Assembly (NCBI GenBank): GCA_023488925.1 | Contig: JAMDDA010000064.1 | Span: forward strand, 1 to 15,960 | Source: Actinomycetota bacterium | GTDB lineage: Bacteria; Actinomycetota; Thermoleophilia; RBG-16-64-13 | Length of the DNA: 15,960 bases | Direction: 5' to 3' | Part shown: piece after piece, positions 1 to 6,849 of the stretch | How positions within the stretch are numbered: the first letter of the stretch is position 1 | Layout of the letters: each line of letters begins with the position of its first letter | Position numbers and translations under genes: made by a program | Notes under the pieces: model-generated | Told to the model about the DNA's origin: nothing | Seen by the model: the letters and a program-made list of their open reading frames with translations, nothing else | Database searches by the model: none

Positions 1-95
1 GCGCTCCTGCGGGGCGGAGGGTAGCCGGCGGGTCTTGGGGGCCGCGGACCCAGGCATGAACGTTGTGGAGAATACCCGGACATCCAATACGGCCC

Positions 96-623
96 TCACA
101 AGGTAGCCAGGATGAGTTTTTCGAGATCCTGCAGATCCGTCTGACCCTCGTGTCGGGCCATCAGCCCTCCTTTGCCGTCGAGTACGATGACGGTCGGCAG
201 CGAGTTCACCCGGTAATACGCCGCCACTACTCCCGAGGTGTCCTCGATCAGAGGTAGCGAGACCCCTTGACTCGTGAGGTAGGCCACAGCCTCTTGCTCC
301 TCCTGCTCAACCACCAGCATGAAACCCACCCTCCCGCCGCTCTCTCGATAGAACCTATCCAGTTCCGGCATCTCCGCCCGGCACGGTGGTCAGTGACTCG
401 TCCAGAAGACAACCACCAGCGGCCTGCCCAGATGGGCGCGCAGTGCCGACGGCGGTGCGCGGTCAGACCCCAGGGAAGTGCTCGGCGGCGTGGCGGGCAC
501 CGTCGCGGTGGACCCCGTTACCACGACAGGCTTCGGTCCGGGTTCCCGACCGCAGGAGACCCCCACGAGACCCATCCCCACCCCCAGCGCAACAGCCAGA
601 AGAAAGGCCGCGCCGCGCTGCAT
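96..623 (-). CDS. TlpA-like exported thioredoxin, candidate selenoprotein (UxxC) read through in-frame TGA
   Basis: Two reading frames, 390-623 and 96-371, are in the same minus-strand frame and are separated only by a TGA (390-392) and six sense codons. Joined, they encode 175 residues with the architecture of a TlpA/ResA-type thioredoxin: an N-terminal hydrophobic export signal (residues 5-23) with Cys24 as a possible but weak lipoprotein cysteine (G at -3), a Pro/Thr/Ser-rich linker, a beta strand ending FWTSH, the TGA at residue 78, then PPCRAEMPEL, and a cis-proline motif SLPT (Pro143). Family members read WCxxC here, so TGA takes the place of the first active-site cysteine, giving U78-P-P-C81. 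Such proteins reduce or isomerise disulfides outside the cytoplasm. The gene starts 8 nt after the upstream membrane protein stop, so the two are probably co-transcribed. The alternative is a TGC-to-TGA nonsense mutation, but intact sequence on both sides and the exact position of the TGA favour selenocysteine. Confidence 0.72.
350..389 (-). promoter_or_regulatory. candidate bacterial SECIS hairpin(s) downstream of the TGA
   Basis: Immediately 3' of the TGA on the minus strand are two mutually exclusive hairpins. The nearer pairs CCGGGC (381-376) with GCCGG (369-365) through one bulged G, leaving a loop GGAGAT (375-370) that starts 14 nt after the TGA. The farther pairs GGAAC (366-362) with GTTCT (354-350), leaving a 7-nt loop TGGATAG that starts 28 nt after the TGA. 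Bacterial SECIS elements are short hairpins just after UGA with a G in the first two loop positions; both loops satisfy this. The first sits slightly closer than usual, the second at typical distance. In GC-rich DNA short hairpins are frequent, so this supports but does not prove selenocysteine insertion. Confidence 0.45.
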
Positions 624-631
624 GCACCGGC

Positions 632-1411
632 CTACCGAGTCTCCAGAATGAAGCCTACGAGCTGCTCCACCTCCTGCCGGTCCAACGGCGGAGTGCCGTT
701 CCTCGCCGGTGAAGCTTCCGATGAGACGTCAACTATCGTGCGGTCGGGCAGCTGCGCGACAAGCTGACACCCTGACCCGAACGGCCCGCTGGTCACATAG
801 GCCTCGGTGGCACCCAGGACGGAGACCTTCTCGGTCCCGAATCCAATCGACGAGGCGTGATTCGCAAGATCAGCCGAATCCATGGCCGCGGCGGCTGCGG
901 GATATCCCAGGGCCGCATCGGGATTCTTGAAGATGGTAATGACCACGATGCCCTCTCGGATAGTGACCCGAGGAGCCAGCACGATCTCCGTCACGGTCGT
1001 GTCGGGCATCACCATCTCTACGGCCTCGACCACCTCGAGTCCGGCCCCGGGCACCGCACTCGCCAGGTCTTTCGCCAACTGCTGCGCCCGCGCCGACGGG
1101 ACTCGCTCAGGGAGGGGGGTACGGTCGGGATATTCCCCGTCTCCAACATTCGGCTGTTTCTGACCATCAGAAGGGGGAATCTCCGGGTCGGCGTGCGCAG
1201 CGGGTGAAGCGCCGCTCCGCGCGATCAGGTCTGGGGTCGGCTGCGCAGGGTCGCCGGCGTCAGCCACCGCGACATACACACTGGCGACCAATGCCAACGC
1301 CCCCGCCAGAGCACCGATTGCCCTGACCTGACGCCGGAGCCGCGACTGGTCGTCATCGCGGTTCGGACCATGACCATGGGAGCGAAGACGTAGATGTCTG
1401 ATGGCGGGCAA
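632..1411 (-). CDS. membrane-anchored protein of unknown function
   Basis: A 259-residue protein not recognised as a known family. Residues 1-28 are basic and His/Arg/Asp-rich. Residues 29-50 form one hydrophobic segment (VRAIGALAGALALVASVYVA), consistent with a signal anchor. Residues ~51-105 are a Pro/Ala/Asp-rich linker and the remainder a compact, presumably extracytoplasmic, domain rich in Val and Ala with a single cysteine in GSGCQLVAQL near the C-terminus. The start is uncertain: the TTG used here directly abuts a GGAGGG Shine-Dalgarno (1412-1417), closer than normal, and no ATG or GTG lies nearby in frame. It precedes the TlpA-like gene by 8 nt, so the two probably form an operon. It could be a client of, or scaffold for, that thioredoxin; this is inference from position only. 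Confidence 0.7.
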   Translation of the reverse strand: MPAIRHLRLRSHGHGPNRDDDQSRLRRQVRAIGALAGALALVASVYVAVADAGDPAQPTPDLIARSGASPAAHADPEIPPSDGQKQPNVGDGEYPDRTPLPERVPSARAQQLAKDLASAVPGAGLEVVEAVEMVMPDTTVTEIVLAPRVTIREGIVVITIFKNPDAALGYPAAAAAMDSADLANHASSIGFGTEKVSVLGATEAYVTSGPFGSGCQLVAQLPDRTIVDVSSEASPARNGTPPLDRQEVEQLVGFILETR

Positions 1412-1463
1412 CCCTCCAATCAGAGTACGGCAAGCTGAACTGCTGAGTTAGCGGAGCCACCTG

Positions 1464-2057
1464 TTAGCTGGGTCCATTAGTTGTAAAACCGACCCACCAG
1501 GCGTTGTCCTTGTTGCGGATTCCCCACCGATCCGTCGACTGGTTGTGGCGCCAGTAGTAGGTGCCGAAAGTGCCATAGACACGGTGATAGTCATAGCCAC
1601 TGGACGAATACCCGTACGGCATATACGCCATCAGGTTGAACCACGTGAAGTAGCCCACTACGCCATCCGGCGAAAGGGACGTGTCGTTCTGGAAATCCTC
1701 AACGGCAGCTTCGGTTTGCGATCCAAATAGCCCATCATTGAGCGGCCCGGGATAGTAGCCCAGGTACCTGAGCTCCCGCTGAACGCCAACCACGTAGTCG
1801 GCGGCGTTGTCGAACGAGGAGCCGTTGACGCCCAGATAGCAGAAATCCTCCCAGTGAGAGTTCTCATGAGTGCTCGGGAACTTGTAAGGGGCGTAGCCGT
1901 TCCAGACACAACCCGACGGGTACAGGGCGGCCTTGGCAACTCCAGGCCCAAGCAGCCAAGAAGCGAAGAAGACCGCGAATACCATCAGCGTGATATCCAC
2001 GGCAGGAGTCTTGAGTTGATGCGGTCGGCCGGCGGACGCGTTCAACATTCCCCTCAT
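1464..2057 (-). CDS. secreted peptidoglycan-binding domain (PG_binding_1-like) protein
   Basis: A 197-residue protein. Residues 18-44 are a hydrophobic signal segment ending GVAKA, a likely signal peptidase site. Residues ~88-143 match the peptidoglycan-binding type 1 fold: VQRELRYLGYYPGPLNDGLF, then TEAAVEDFQ and DGVVGYFTWFNLM. The C-terminal ~55 residues are rich in Tyr, Trp, Gly and Ser (YGTFGTYYWRHNQS) and not recognised; Cys50 and Cys73 could form a disulfide. The start was chosen at ATG 2057 because AAAGGAG (2063-2069) lies 5 nt upstream; an in-frame start further upstream has no comparable ribosome site. There is no catalytic domain, so the likely role is cell-wall attachment or spore/wall-associated binding. 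It stands alone, with 52 nt to the next gene downstream. Confidence 0.82.
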   Translation of the reverse strand: MRGMLNASAGRPHQLKTPAVDITLMVFAVFFASWLLGPGVAKAALYPSGCVWNGYAPYKFPSTHENSHWEDFCYLGVNGSSFDNAADYVVGVQRELRYLGYYPGPLNDGLFGSQTEAAVEDFQNDTSLSPDGVVGYFTWFNLMAYMPYGYSSSGYDYHRVYGTFGTYYWRHNQSTDRWGIRNKDNAWWVGFTTNGPS

Positions 2058-2073
2058 GCCTGCTCCTTTCCCC

Positions 2074-2087
2074 GGCCCTCCAGGGCC
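2074..2087. repeat. short hairpin just upstream of the ribosome site of the peptidoglycan-binding gene
   Basis: GGCCCT (2074-2079) and AGGGCC (2082-2087) are perfectly complementary with two bases between them, so the practical fold is a 5-bp stem with a 4-base loop. It lies 4 nt upstream of the AAAGGAG site of the gene starting at 2057 and could affect its translation. No protein partner or ligand-binding structure is evident. Confidence 0.35.
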
Positions 2088-2478
2088 GCGCCGCAGACAT
2101 GCTTTGTCGAAGGTCCACCCCCGGTTCCCGGCTGCGATACGCAAAGCTACCTATCTTGATGCCCCCACTATCGGAGAATCACCCATGAACACCATACCCC
2201 CACCGCAGAAGTCAATAGGTCGCCTTCCGCCCTATTCGGCAGTCTTTTGATCGCCGCGTGGGCGGCCAGGACGACGCCCTGGAGGTGGTTGCGAACACCC
2301 TCCGCGTGGCACGCTCGGCTGCATATCCGGTCTGGGGGCCGGGGGGCCAACAGAGGGCGACGGCGCTCCCGGAGGGTAGACATCGGGCGCTCTGGCCTCG
2401 CGACACACCCAGCCGCGGAGCCATCCGCCGCCCGACCGAGTGCGCCCCGCGCCGGGCGCGACGGCGCTCCCGCCCCAC
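2088..2478. other. intergenic stretch without a credible gene
   Basis: Open frames here on both strands are Arg/Pro/Ala-rich, lack ribosome sites and resemble no family. The stretch becomes extremely GC-rich from about 2330. It contains one exact 15-bp direct repeat (2357-2371 and 2458-2472). No tRNA, convincing promoter or terminator was seen. Confidence 0.5.
2357..2472. repeat. 15-bp direct repeat pair, copies 101 bp apart
   Basis: GCGACGGCGCTCCCG occurs at 2357-2371 and again at 2458-2472. It is non-coding and may be a remnant of local duplication. Confidence 0.5.
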
Positions 2479-2586
2479 CAGGCTGTTGAAGAACCCGGAA
2501 TCACGCCACGTTCGGCCGCGGACAAGAATCAAATGCAGCGATTATTCGTCTCCGAACGTGGCGGTCATGGTCTTTTCAACAGCCTG
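2479..2586. repeat. 108-bp nested imperfect inverted repeat (MITE-like element or bidirectional terminator)
   Basis: The outer arms CAGGCTGTTGAA (2479-2490) and TTCAACAGCCTG (2575-2586) are perfectly complementary. The inner arms CGCCACGTTCGG (2504-2515) and CCGAACGTGGCG (2552-2563) are also perfectly complementary. Partly matching sequence joins them, so each side forms a ~37-45 nt arm around an AT-richer centre. The right end touches the TAG stop of the YidB-like gene. It encodes no protein. It could be a small non-autonomous transposable element or repetitive palindrome, and in RNA it would fold into a long hairpin that may terminate transcription of that gene. Confidence 0.75.
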
Positions 2587-3069
2587 CTACAGTTTGAATT
2601 GGGCGCTGAGGTGCTTGCGGAGTGTCTCGGCGTCGGGTACGCGGCCCTCCGGTGTCAGTTTGTCGATCACACGGGGAAGGGTGTTCGTCAGGCTCGTGGC
2701 TGCGACATCGGAGGACACGCCGAACTTGCGCGCGACCTCCGCGACCCGATCCGGACCCAGGACTTCGACCAGCCGCTTGGTGGATACGGGCATGTTGTCC
2801 CCCGTGCCGACCCAGGTGCCCACGAACTCACCCAGCCCCCCGGCCCGGATCTTTTCGAGCAGAGCCGGAAGCCCGCTGCCGTCGCTGCCGATGAGCTCCA
2901 TCACCATCCCCATGTGAATGTCGCCGCCCGGCGCGGGTGAGCCACTCGACGCCGGATCGCCGCTCGGCGCCGGTGAGCCGCCGGCCTCCGGCGGCGACAC
3001 GGTGGCGGTCCCGCCGCGCGACTCCGTGCGTCCGCCAAAAAGCGAGCGGAGCTGGTCCAAGAAACCCAT
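2587..3069 (-). CDS. YidB/DUF937 family protein
   Basis: A 160-residue protein. The N-terminus MGFLDQLRSLFGG is typical of YidB-like proteins. Residues ~20-52 are a low-complexity Pro/Gly/Ser/Ala linker. The conserved domain follows: GLPALLEKIRAGGLGEFVGT, then VGTGDNMPVS, LGPDRVAEVARKFGVS, and LTPEGRVPDAETL. The start is fixed by a near-perfect AAGGAGGT four bases upstream of the ATG. The family's function is unknown; it is widespread, probably cytoplasmic, and often annotated simply as YidB. The gene is monocistronic by appearance, with the inverted repeat 2479-2586 immediately after its stop. Confidence 0.87.
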   Translation of the reverse strand: MGFLDQLRSLFGGRTESRGGTATVSPPEAGGSPAPSGDPASSGSPAPGGDIHMGMVMELIGSDGSGLPALLEKIRAGGLGEFVGTWVGTGDNMPVSTKRLVEVLGPDRVAEVARKFGVSSDVAATSLTNTLPRVIDKLTPEGRVPDAETLRKHLSAQFKL

Positions 3070-3294
3070 GGTGACCTCCTTCTTCCGGAATCCCCCAAAA
3101 GGCCGCGTACCCAGAAATCACACTTACCAATCCGCTCCGAACCCGCCTGCCCTCTCCGCGACACCCGGGCGGGCTCGGCGACGCTGCGAACATTCGCCCA
3201 GGCATCGCCGCGCCTTCTCTGCCCGGGAGCCCCGCCCCTTCGTTTCCCAGCGGACCGCCGCCCCTCTCCGCCTGCGCGGCCGGGTCGGCGTCTC

Positions 3295-3573
3295 TCAGTG
3301 TCGCCAACAGCGCCCGCAACGCCTTCTCGCTCGACGCGGCCGACGCTCCCCGCCTCCGGTGTGCTGGGAGCTGGGCCGTCTCTGGCCGCGGCCGGCGGCA
3401 ACGTTTTTCTGTGTCTCGGCGCGCCGTAACGGGTCCGGGTGGGGACACCGCTCGCGGGAGAAGACCTCCAGATGAACGGCCGAGGCGAAGGCAAGGCAGG
3501 ATTTCCTGCCGCTATCGCCACAGTTCGTACGGGGCAGTTCCTTGTGGATATCGAGGACCTTGCACGAGGTCAT
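3295..3573 (-). pseudogene. Fe-S domain (PF04060-like) ORF, probably degenerate or frameshifted
   Basis: The first ~50 residues read as the four-cysteine Fe-S domain of corrinoid/acetyl-CoA-pathway type proteins: KVLDIHKELPRTNCGD, then SGRKSCLAFASAV, then RCPHPDP. The spacing C18-x2-S21-x4-C26-x16-C43 matches CxxC-x4-C-x16-C except that the second cysteine is Ser21 (AGC), one base change from TGC. After residue ~52 the frame turns Arg/Gly-rich and non-protein-like. Another minus-strand frame (in 2828-3448) gives more protein-like text, EKALRALLATLRDADPAAQA, suggesting a frameshift. The ATG overlaps the TGA of the acyl-CoA dehydrogenase (ATGA), which supports a once-functional, translationally coupled gene. 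It could instead be an intact small protein with three ligands, or contain a sequencing error. Confidence 0.5.
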
Positions 3574-4781
3574 CGGTCATCGCTGCCAGGGTCGCGCTCT
3601 CGCTCAGGCACCCCTCTTCCCGCGTCGGGCTCCCCCGCCCCGATGGCCCGACTGATCACGAGACGCATCATCTCGCTGGTACCCTCACCTATGGTCAGCA
3701 CCCGAGCATCCCGGTAGAAGCGTGAGACCGGGTACTCGTCCATGAAACCGTAGCCGCCGTGGATCTGCACCGCCTGGTCCGCCGCCCACACGGCGAGCTC
3801 GGTACAGGTGAGTTTGGCCATGGCGGCCACCGTCTCGTAGGGCCGCCCTCGATCTTTCAGCACCGCGGCCTTGTAGAGAAGCAGCCGGGCCCCTTCGATG
3901 CGGGTGGCCATGTCGGCCAGCCGAAAACCCACCGCCTGGTACGTGCCGATCGGCCGGCCGAACTGGCGACGCTCCCGCGCGTGGCGCAGAGCCATCTCGT
4001 AAACACCCTGGGCCAAACCGAGGCCGAGGGCCCCCACCCCCACGCGCCCCGCGTCCAGAACGGTGAGGAACTGGGCAAGGCCCTTTCCCCGGACACCCAA
4101 GAGGTTCGCTTCGGGCACCCGGGCCTCCTCGAAATGTAGCTCGTGTGTGTCCGAGCCGCGCCAGCCCATCTTCCGGTAGGAGGGCCCGCGAGTGTACCCG
4201 GGGGTGTCCTGCGGCACGATGAGGTTGGAGATCTCGCTGCGGCCGTCTTCCCTGGCGCCGGTCACCACAGCCAGGTTCACCAAGGCGGTGATGGCGGTGC
4301 CCGAGTTGGTGATGAAGGCCTTGGTGCCGTTGACGATCCACTCGCCGTTCTCCAGCCGAGCGGTGGTGCGGATGGCGCCGGCATCGGAGCCAGCCTCGGG
4401 TTCGGTGAGACCGAAGGCTCCCAGAGCCTTACCGGAGGTCAGCCGGGGCAGCCATTCCCTCTTCTGCTCCTCGGTGCCGAAAAGCCAAATGGGGTTTGTG
4501 CCGAGCGAGGTGTGGGCGGCCACCGTGATGGCCACCGACGAGTCCACGCGGGCGAGCTCCTCCACGGCAAGGACATACGTCAGGGTGTCCCCGCCTGCGC
4601 CCCCGTATTCCTCCGGAAAGGGGATGCCCATGAGCCCGAGTTCACCGAGAGCGGCCACAATCTCGTAGGGAAAGCGGGCCTCGCGATCGATAGCCTCTGC
4701 CTGGGGCGCGATCTCCTGCTCGGCGAAGTCGCGCACGGTGTTGCGCACGAGCCGCTGCTCCTCGCTCAGATCGAACTCCAC
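3570..4781 (-). CDS. acyl-CoA dehydrogenase
   Basis: A 403-residue flavoprotein that oxidises an acyl-CoA to the trans-2-enoyl-CoA, passing electrons to an electron-transfer flavoprotein. Residues 1-120 are the helical N-terminal domain (FDLSEEQRLVRNTVRDFAEQ), LTEPEAGSD at 125-133 begins the FAD-binding middle domain, ERRQFGRPI at 270-278 and QIHGGYGFMDEY at 339-350 are in the C-terminal domain, and Glu366 in IGEGTSE is at the usual catalytic-base position. The GTG start at 4781 is preceded by GGAGG with 6-nt spacing; upstream in-frame sequence is not protein-like. The ~20-residue tail after VISRAIG is charged and unconserved in appearance. It follows the DUF35 gene by 52 nt in the thiolase operon. 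The chain length or type of substrate cannot be read from sequence. Confidence 0.95.
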   Translation of the reverse strand: MEFDLSEEQRLVRNTVRDFAEQEIAPQAEAIDREARFPYEIVAALGELGLMGIPFPEEYGGAGGDTLTYVLAVEELARVDSSVAITVAAHTSLGTNPIWLFGTEEQKREWLPRLTSGKALGAFGLTEPEAGSDAGAIRTTARLENGEWIVNGTKAFITNSGTAITALVNLAVVTGAREDGRSEISNLIVPQDTPGYTRGPSYRKMGWRGSDTHELHFEEARVPEANLLGVRGKGLAQFLTVLDAGRVGVGALGLGLAQGVYEMALRHARERRQFGRPIGTYQAVGFRLADMATRIEGARLLLYKAAVLKDRGRPYETVAAMAKLTCTELAVWAADQAVQIHGGYGFMDEYPVSRFYRDARVLTIGEGTSEMMRLVISRAIGAGEPDAGRGVPERERDPGSDDR

Positions 4782-4833
4782 GCCATTCCTCCGGTCGCCG
4801 ACCTCATCGTCAGCGGAGCGTCCGCCGCAGGCC

Positions 4834-5490
4834 TTACCCGGCCGGGACGAAGTAGACGTCGGTGGCTCGGAATTTCGAGTTCCGCAGGAAGCGGGCCGTG
4901 ACCGGCATCCCGATACGTACCTCTTCGGCTTCCACCCCGACCAGCCGGGACAAGAACAGCGTGTCCACGCCGTCGAACTCGACCAGGACGAGCGTGAACG
5001 GGGTCTCCTCCAAGAAAGCCTCACCGCCGTAGTAGCAGGTGGTAAAAGTGTGGATTCTCCCCTCCCGCGGCAGCTCGTACCACGCGGTGGGGGCGCCGCA
5101 CTCCATGCAGTGGCTCCGGGGGGTGGCGTAGACGTAGCCGCAGGCCGCGCACCGCGAACCCAGGAGCTTCTGCTGAGAGAGCCCGGCGAAGAAAGGCGAG
5201 TCCTGCGCGTAGGAGTGGACGTAGTCCACCTCCCAGTGCCACTTCAGGATGATCGGGTCGAGGTTGTACAGGATGGAGCCCTCGAGGGTTTCGGGAAGCT
5301 TATGCCCGGCGGCCCCACCCTTGTCGGCGCCGGCGCGGCCCGGGCCCACGCCCCCGGTGGAGCCGCGGGCGCCCACTTCGGCCCGACTCGTCCGGCCTGC
5401 GGAACTCTTAGCGCCCGCTTCCGCCCGGCTCATCCGGCCTGCGGAACCCTCGGCGCCCACTTCCGCCCGGCTCTTGTCTCGTCCAGCCAT
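4834..5490 (-). CDS. DUF35 OB-fold/zinc-ribbon acyl-CoA-associated protein with N-terminal repeats
   Basis: A 218-residue protein. Residues ~100-132 hold a rubredoxin-like zinc ribbon with Cys114/Cys117 (CAACG) and Cys128/Cys131 (CMECG). Residues ~140-215 form the OB-fold (GRIHTFTTCYYGGEAFLEE, VLVEFDGVDTLFLSRLVG, GMPVTARF). DUF35 proteins bind next to thiolase-like enzymes and channel or hold the acyl-CoA; the thiolase-like partner lies just upstream, 42 nt away. The first ~60 residues are unusual for the family: three 14-residue tandem repeats (SRAEVGAEGSAGRM and variants, residues 7-48), then a Gly/Ala linker. The start is supported by AAAGGAGG just before the ATG, so the repeats are probably translated. 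Confidence 0.9.
   Translation of the reverse strand: MAGRDKSRAEVGAEGSAGRMSRAEAGAKSSAGRTSRAEVGARGSTGGVGPGRAGADKGGAAGHKLPETLEGSILYNLDPIILKWHWEVDYVHSYAQDSPFFAGLSQQKLLGSRCAACGYVYATPRSHCMECGAPTAWYELPREGRIHTFTTCYYGGEAFLEETPFTLVLVEFDGVDTLFLSRLVGVEAEEVRIGMPVTARFLRNSKFRATDVYFVPAG
5347..5472 (-). repeat. three tandem 42-bp repeats in the DUF35 gene
   Basis: Three imperfect in-frame 42-bp units encode 14-residue repeats beginning SRAEVGAEGS, SRAEAGAKSS and SRAEVGARGS. They sit at the extreme N-terminus of the DUF35 protein before the conserved domain. The repeat is disordered in composition (Ala, Gly, Ser, Arg, Glu). Confidence 0.85.
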
Positions 5491-5532
5491 GCCCCCTCCT
5501 TTCGCCGCTTCGTCCCTACCACCGCCCCATAC

Positions 5533-6837
5533 TCAGGGCCGCTCGAGGATGGTCACGGTGACGTAGGTTCCGGTGCCGGCGTGCGAGTGGATGAGCCCCC
5601 GCCGCGCGTTCCGCACCTGCAGCGTAGGATCGCCCAGGTGCTTCGCCGTGGTCCCCTGCAGCTGCCAGAGGGCGAAAACCCCTTGCATGAGGCCGGTCGC
5701 TCCCACCGGATGACCGCAGGCCAGGAGCCCTCCGCTCGGATTCACGGGCACCCGGGGCGTGACGGGCAACTCCAGACCGTAGTCGACATTCGGCATGAAC
5801 GTAGCCCCTCCGGCCGAGTAGGGGCCGCCTTCACCATAGAGGCACAGACCCAGGTCCTCCACCGTCTGGATCTCCGACGAGGTGTAGGCATCGTGGAGCT
5901 CCACGAAGTCGATCTCCTCCCGGGGATCACCGATACCGGCCATGGCGTAGGCCAGCTTGGCGGCCATGCGGCCCGCCCGGAAGGAGTGCACCCCGGGATA
6001 GCGCAGGCCCGCGTAGTCGGCGGCCGATTCGTGGGGCAGCAGGATCACGTCGCCGTGGGGCCGATCGGCCATGCGCATGGCGTCGGTCCCCGTGCCGATG
6101 CCGGTGATACGTACCGGGTGGTCGCACACCCGCTCCGCCACCTCCTCACCGGCGACGATCAGGCAGGCGGCTCCGTCGGACATGGTGCAGATGTCGAGCA
6201 TGGTGAGCGGGGTGGCCACCATCTCGGCGGAGCGGACGTCGTCCACGGTCAGACGCGCAGGGAACTGCGCGTAGGGGTTGTGGAGGGCGTTGGCGTGGTT
6301 CTTGATGGAAACCCGGGCCATCTGCTCCACGGTGGTGCCGAACTCATGCATGTGTCGCCGCACCATCATTGCGTAGTAGCCGGTGTAGAAGCCGCCCACG
6401 GGGAAATCGAAGTTGGTGTCGCTGGCCAGGGCGATGAACTCGTTGCCCTTCCAGGTGCTGACCCGGCTCATGGTCTCGAAGCCCACCGCCACGCAACAGT
6501 CCATCCGGCCCGAAGCCACCTCCTGGTAGGCGTTCTGCAGGTTGAGTCCCCCGGTGGCTCCGCCCCCCTCGATGCGACGCGAGGGTTTGGGACACAGGCC
6601 CAGGTAGTCGTGGACCATGATGCCCGCCATCAACTGTCGCGTGAAGTGGTCGGAGAAGTAGGAGAGGCTCGAACCGTCGATCATGTCCACCGTGAGGGTG
6701 GGCACATCGGCCATGGCGTAGTCGAAGGCCTCCTTGCACATCAACCGGAAGTCCATCCCGGGGTGGGCTTTTGCGAACTTGGTGATGCCCCCGGCGATGA
6801 TGTACACCGGCCGGGAGAACGCCCCCGTCTTGGTCAT
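5533..6837 (-). CDS. thiolase-like (SCP-x/lipid-transfer type) protein lacking the nucleophilic cysteine
   Basis: A 434-residue thiolase-superfamily protein. N-terminal half: PVYIIAGGITKF, then RRIEGGGATGGLNLQNAY (87-104), SGRMDCCVAVGFETMSR. C-terminal half: EEIDFVELHDAYTSSEIQTV, then NPSGGLLACGHPVGATGL, and HAGTGTYVTVTILER. In thiolases the RRIEGGGATGG position reads roughly E-x-x-C-A-S-G; here Gly93 (GGC) replaces the cysteine. The HDAY and GHPVGATG catalytic-loop motifs are kept. Ltp2-type aldolases also lack that cysteine and pair with DUF35 proteins, so a retro-aldol cleavage of a beta-hydroxyacyl-CoA is a reasonable hypothesis. The start at ATG 6837 is chosen because GAGGAG lies 9 nt upstream; an in-frame ATG at 6870 falls within tandem repeats. 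It is first gene of the operon with DUF35 and acyl-CoA dehydrogenase. Confidence 0.9.
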   Translation of the reverse strand: MTKTGAFSRPVYIIAGGITKFAKAHPGMDFRLMCKEAFDYAMADVPTLTVDMIDGSSLSYFSDHFTRQLMAGIMVHDYLGLCPKPSRRIEGGGATGGLNLQNAYQEVASGRMDCCVAVGFETMSRVSTWKGNEFIALASDTNFDFPVGGFYTGYYAMMVRRHMHEFGTTVEQMARVSIKNHANALHNPYAQFPARLTVDDVRSAEMVATPLTMLDICTMSDGAACLIVAGEEVAERVCDHPVRITGIGTGTDAMRMADRPHGDVILLPHESAADYAGLRYPGVHSFRAGRMAAKLAYAMAGIGDPREEIDFVELHDAYTSSEIQTVEDLGLCLYGEGGPYSAGGATFMPNVDYGLELPVTPRVPVNPSGGLLACGHPVGATGLMQGVFALWQLQGTTAKHLGDPTLQVRNARRGLIHSHAGTGTYVTVTILERP

Positions 6838-6849
6838 CTGCGTTCGCTC

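Noticed and set aside
1-95. Possible gene end at the left edge
   Set aside because: The stretch before the TlpA-like stop shows no frame with recognisable protein sequence and is too short to judge.
390-623. Two separate short genes, or a simple pseudogene, at 96-371 and 390-623
   Set aside because: The frames are the same, only one stop separates them, and the stop replaces the active-site cysteine. A split into two genes would put the CxxC motif outside both. A simple nonsense mutation remains possible but is less likely.
2168-2532. Minus-strand open frames upstream of the peptidoglycan-binding gene
   Set aside because: Arg/Pro-rich, overlapping each other in different frames, without ribosome sites, and running into the inverted repeat.
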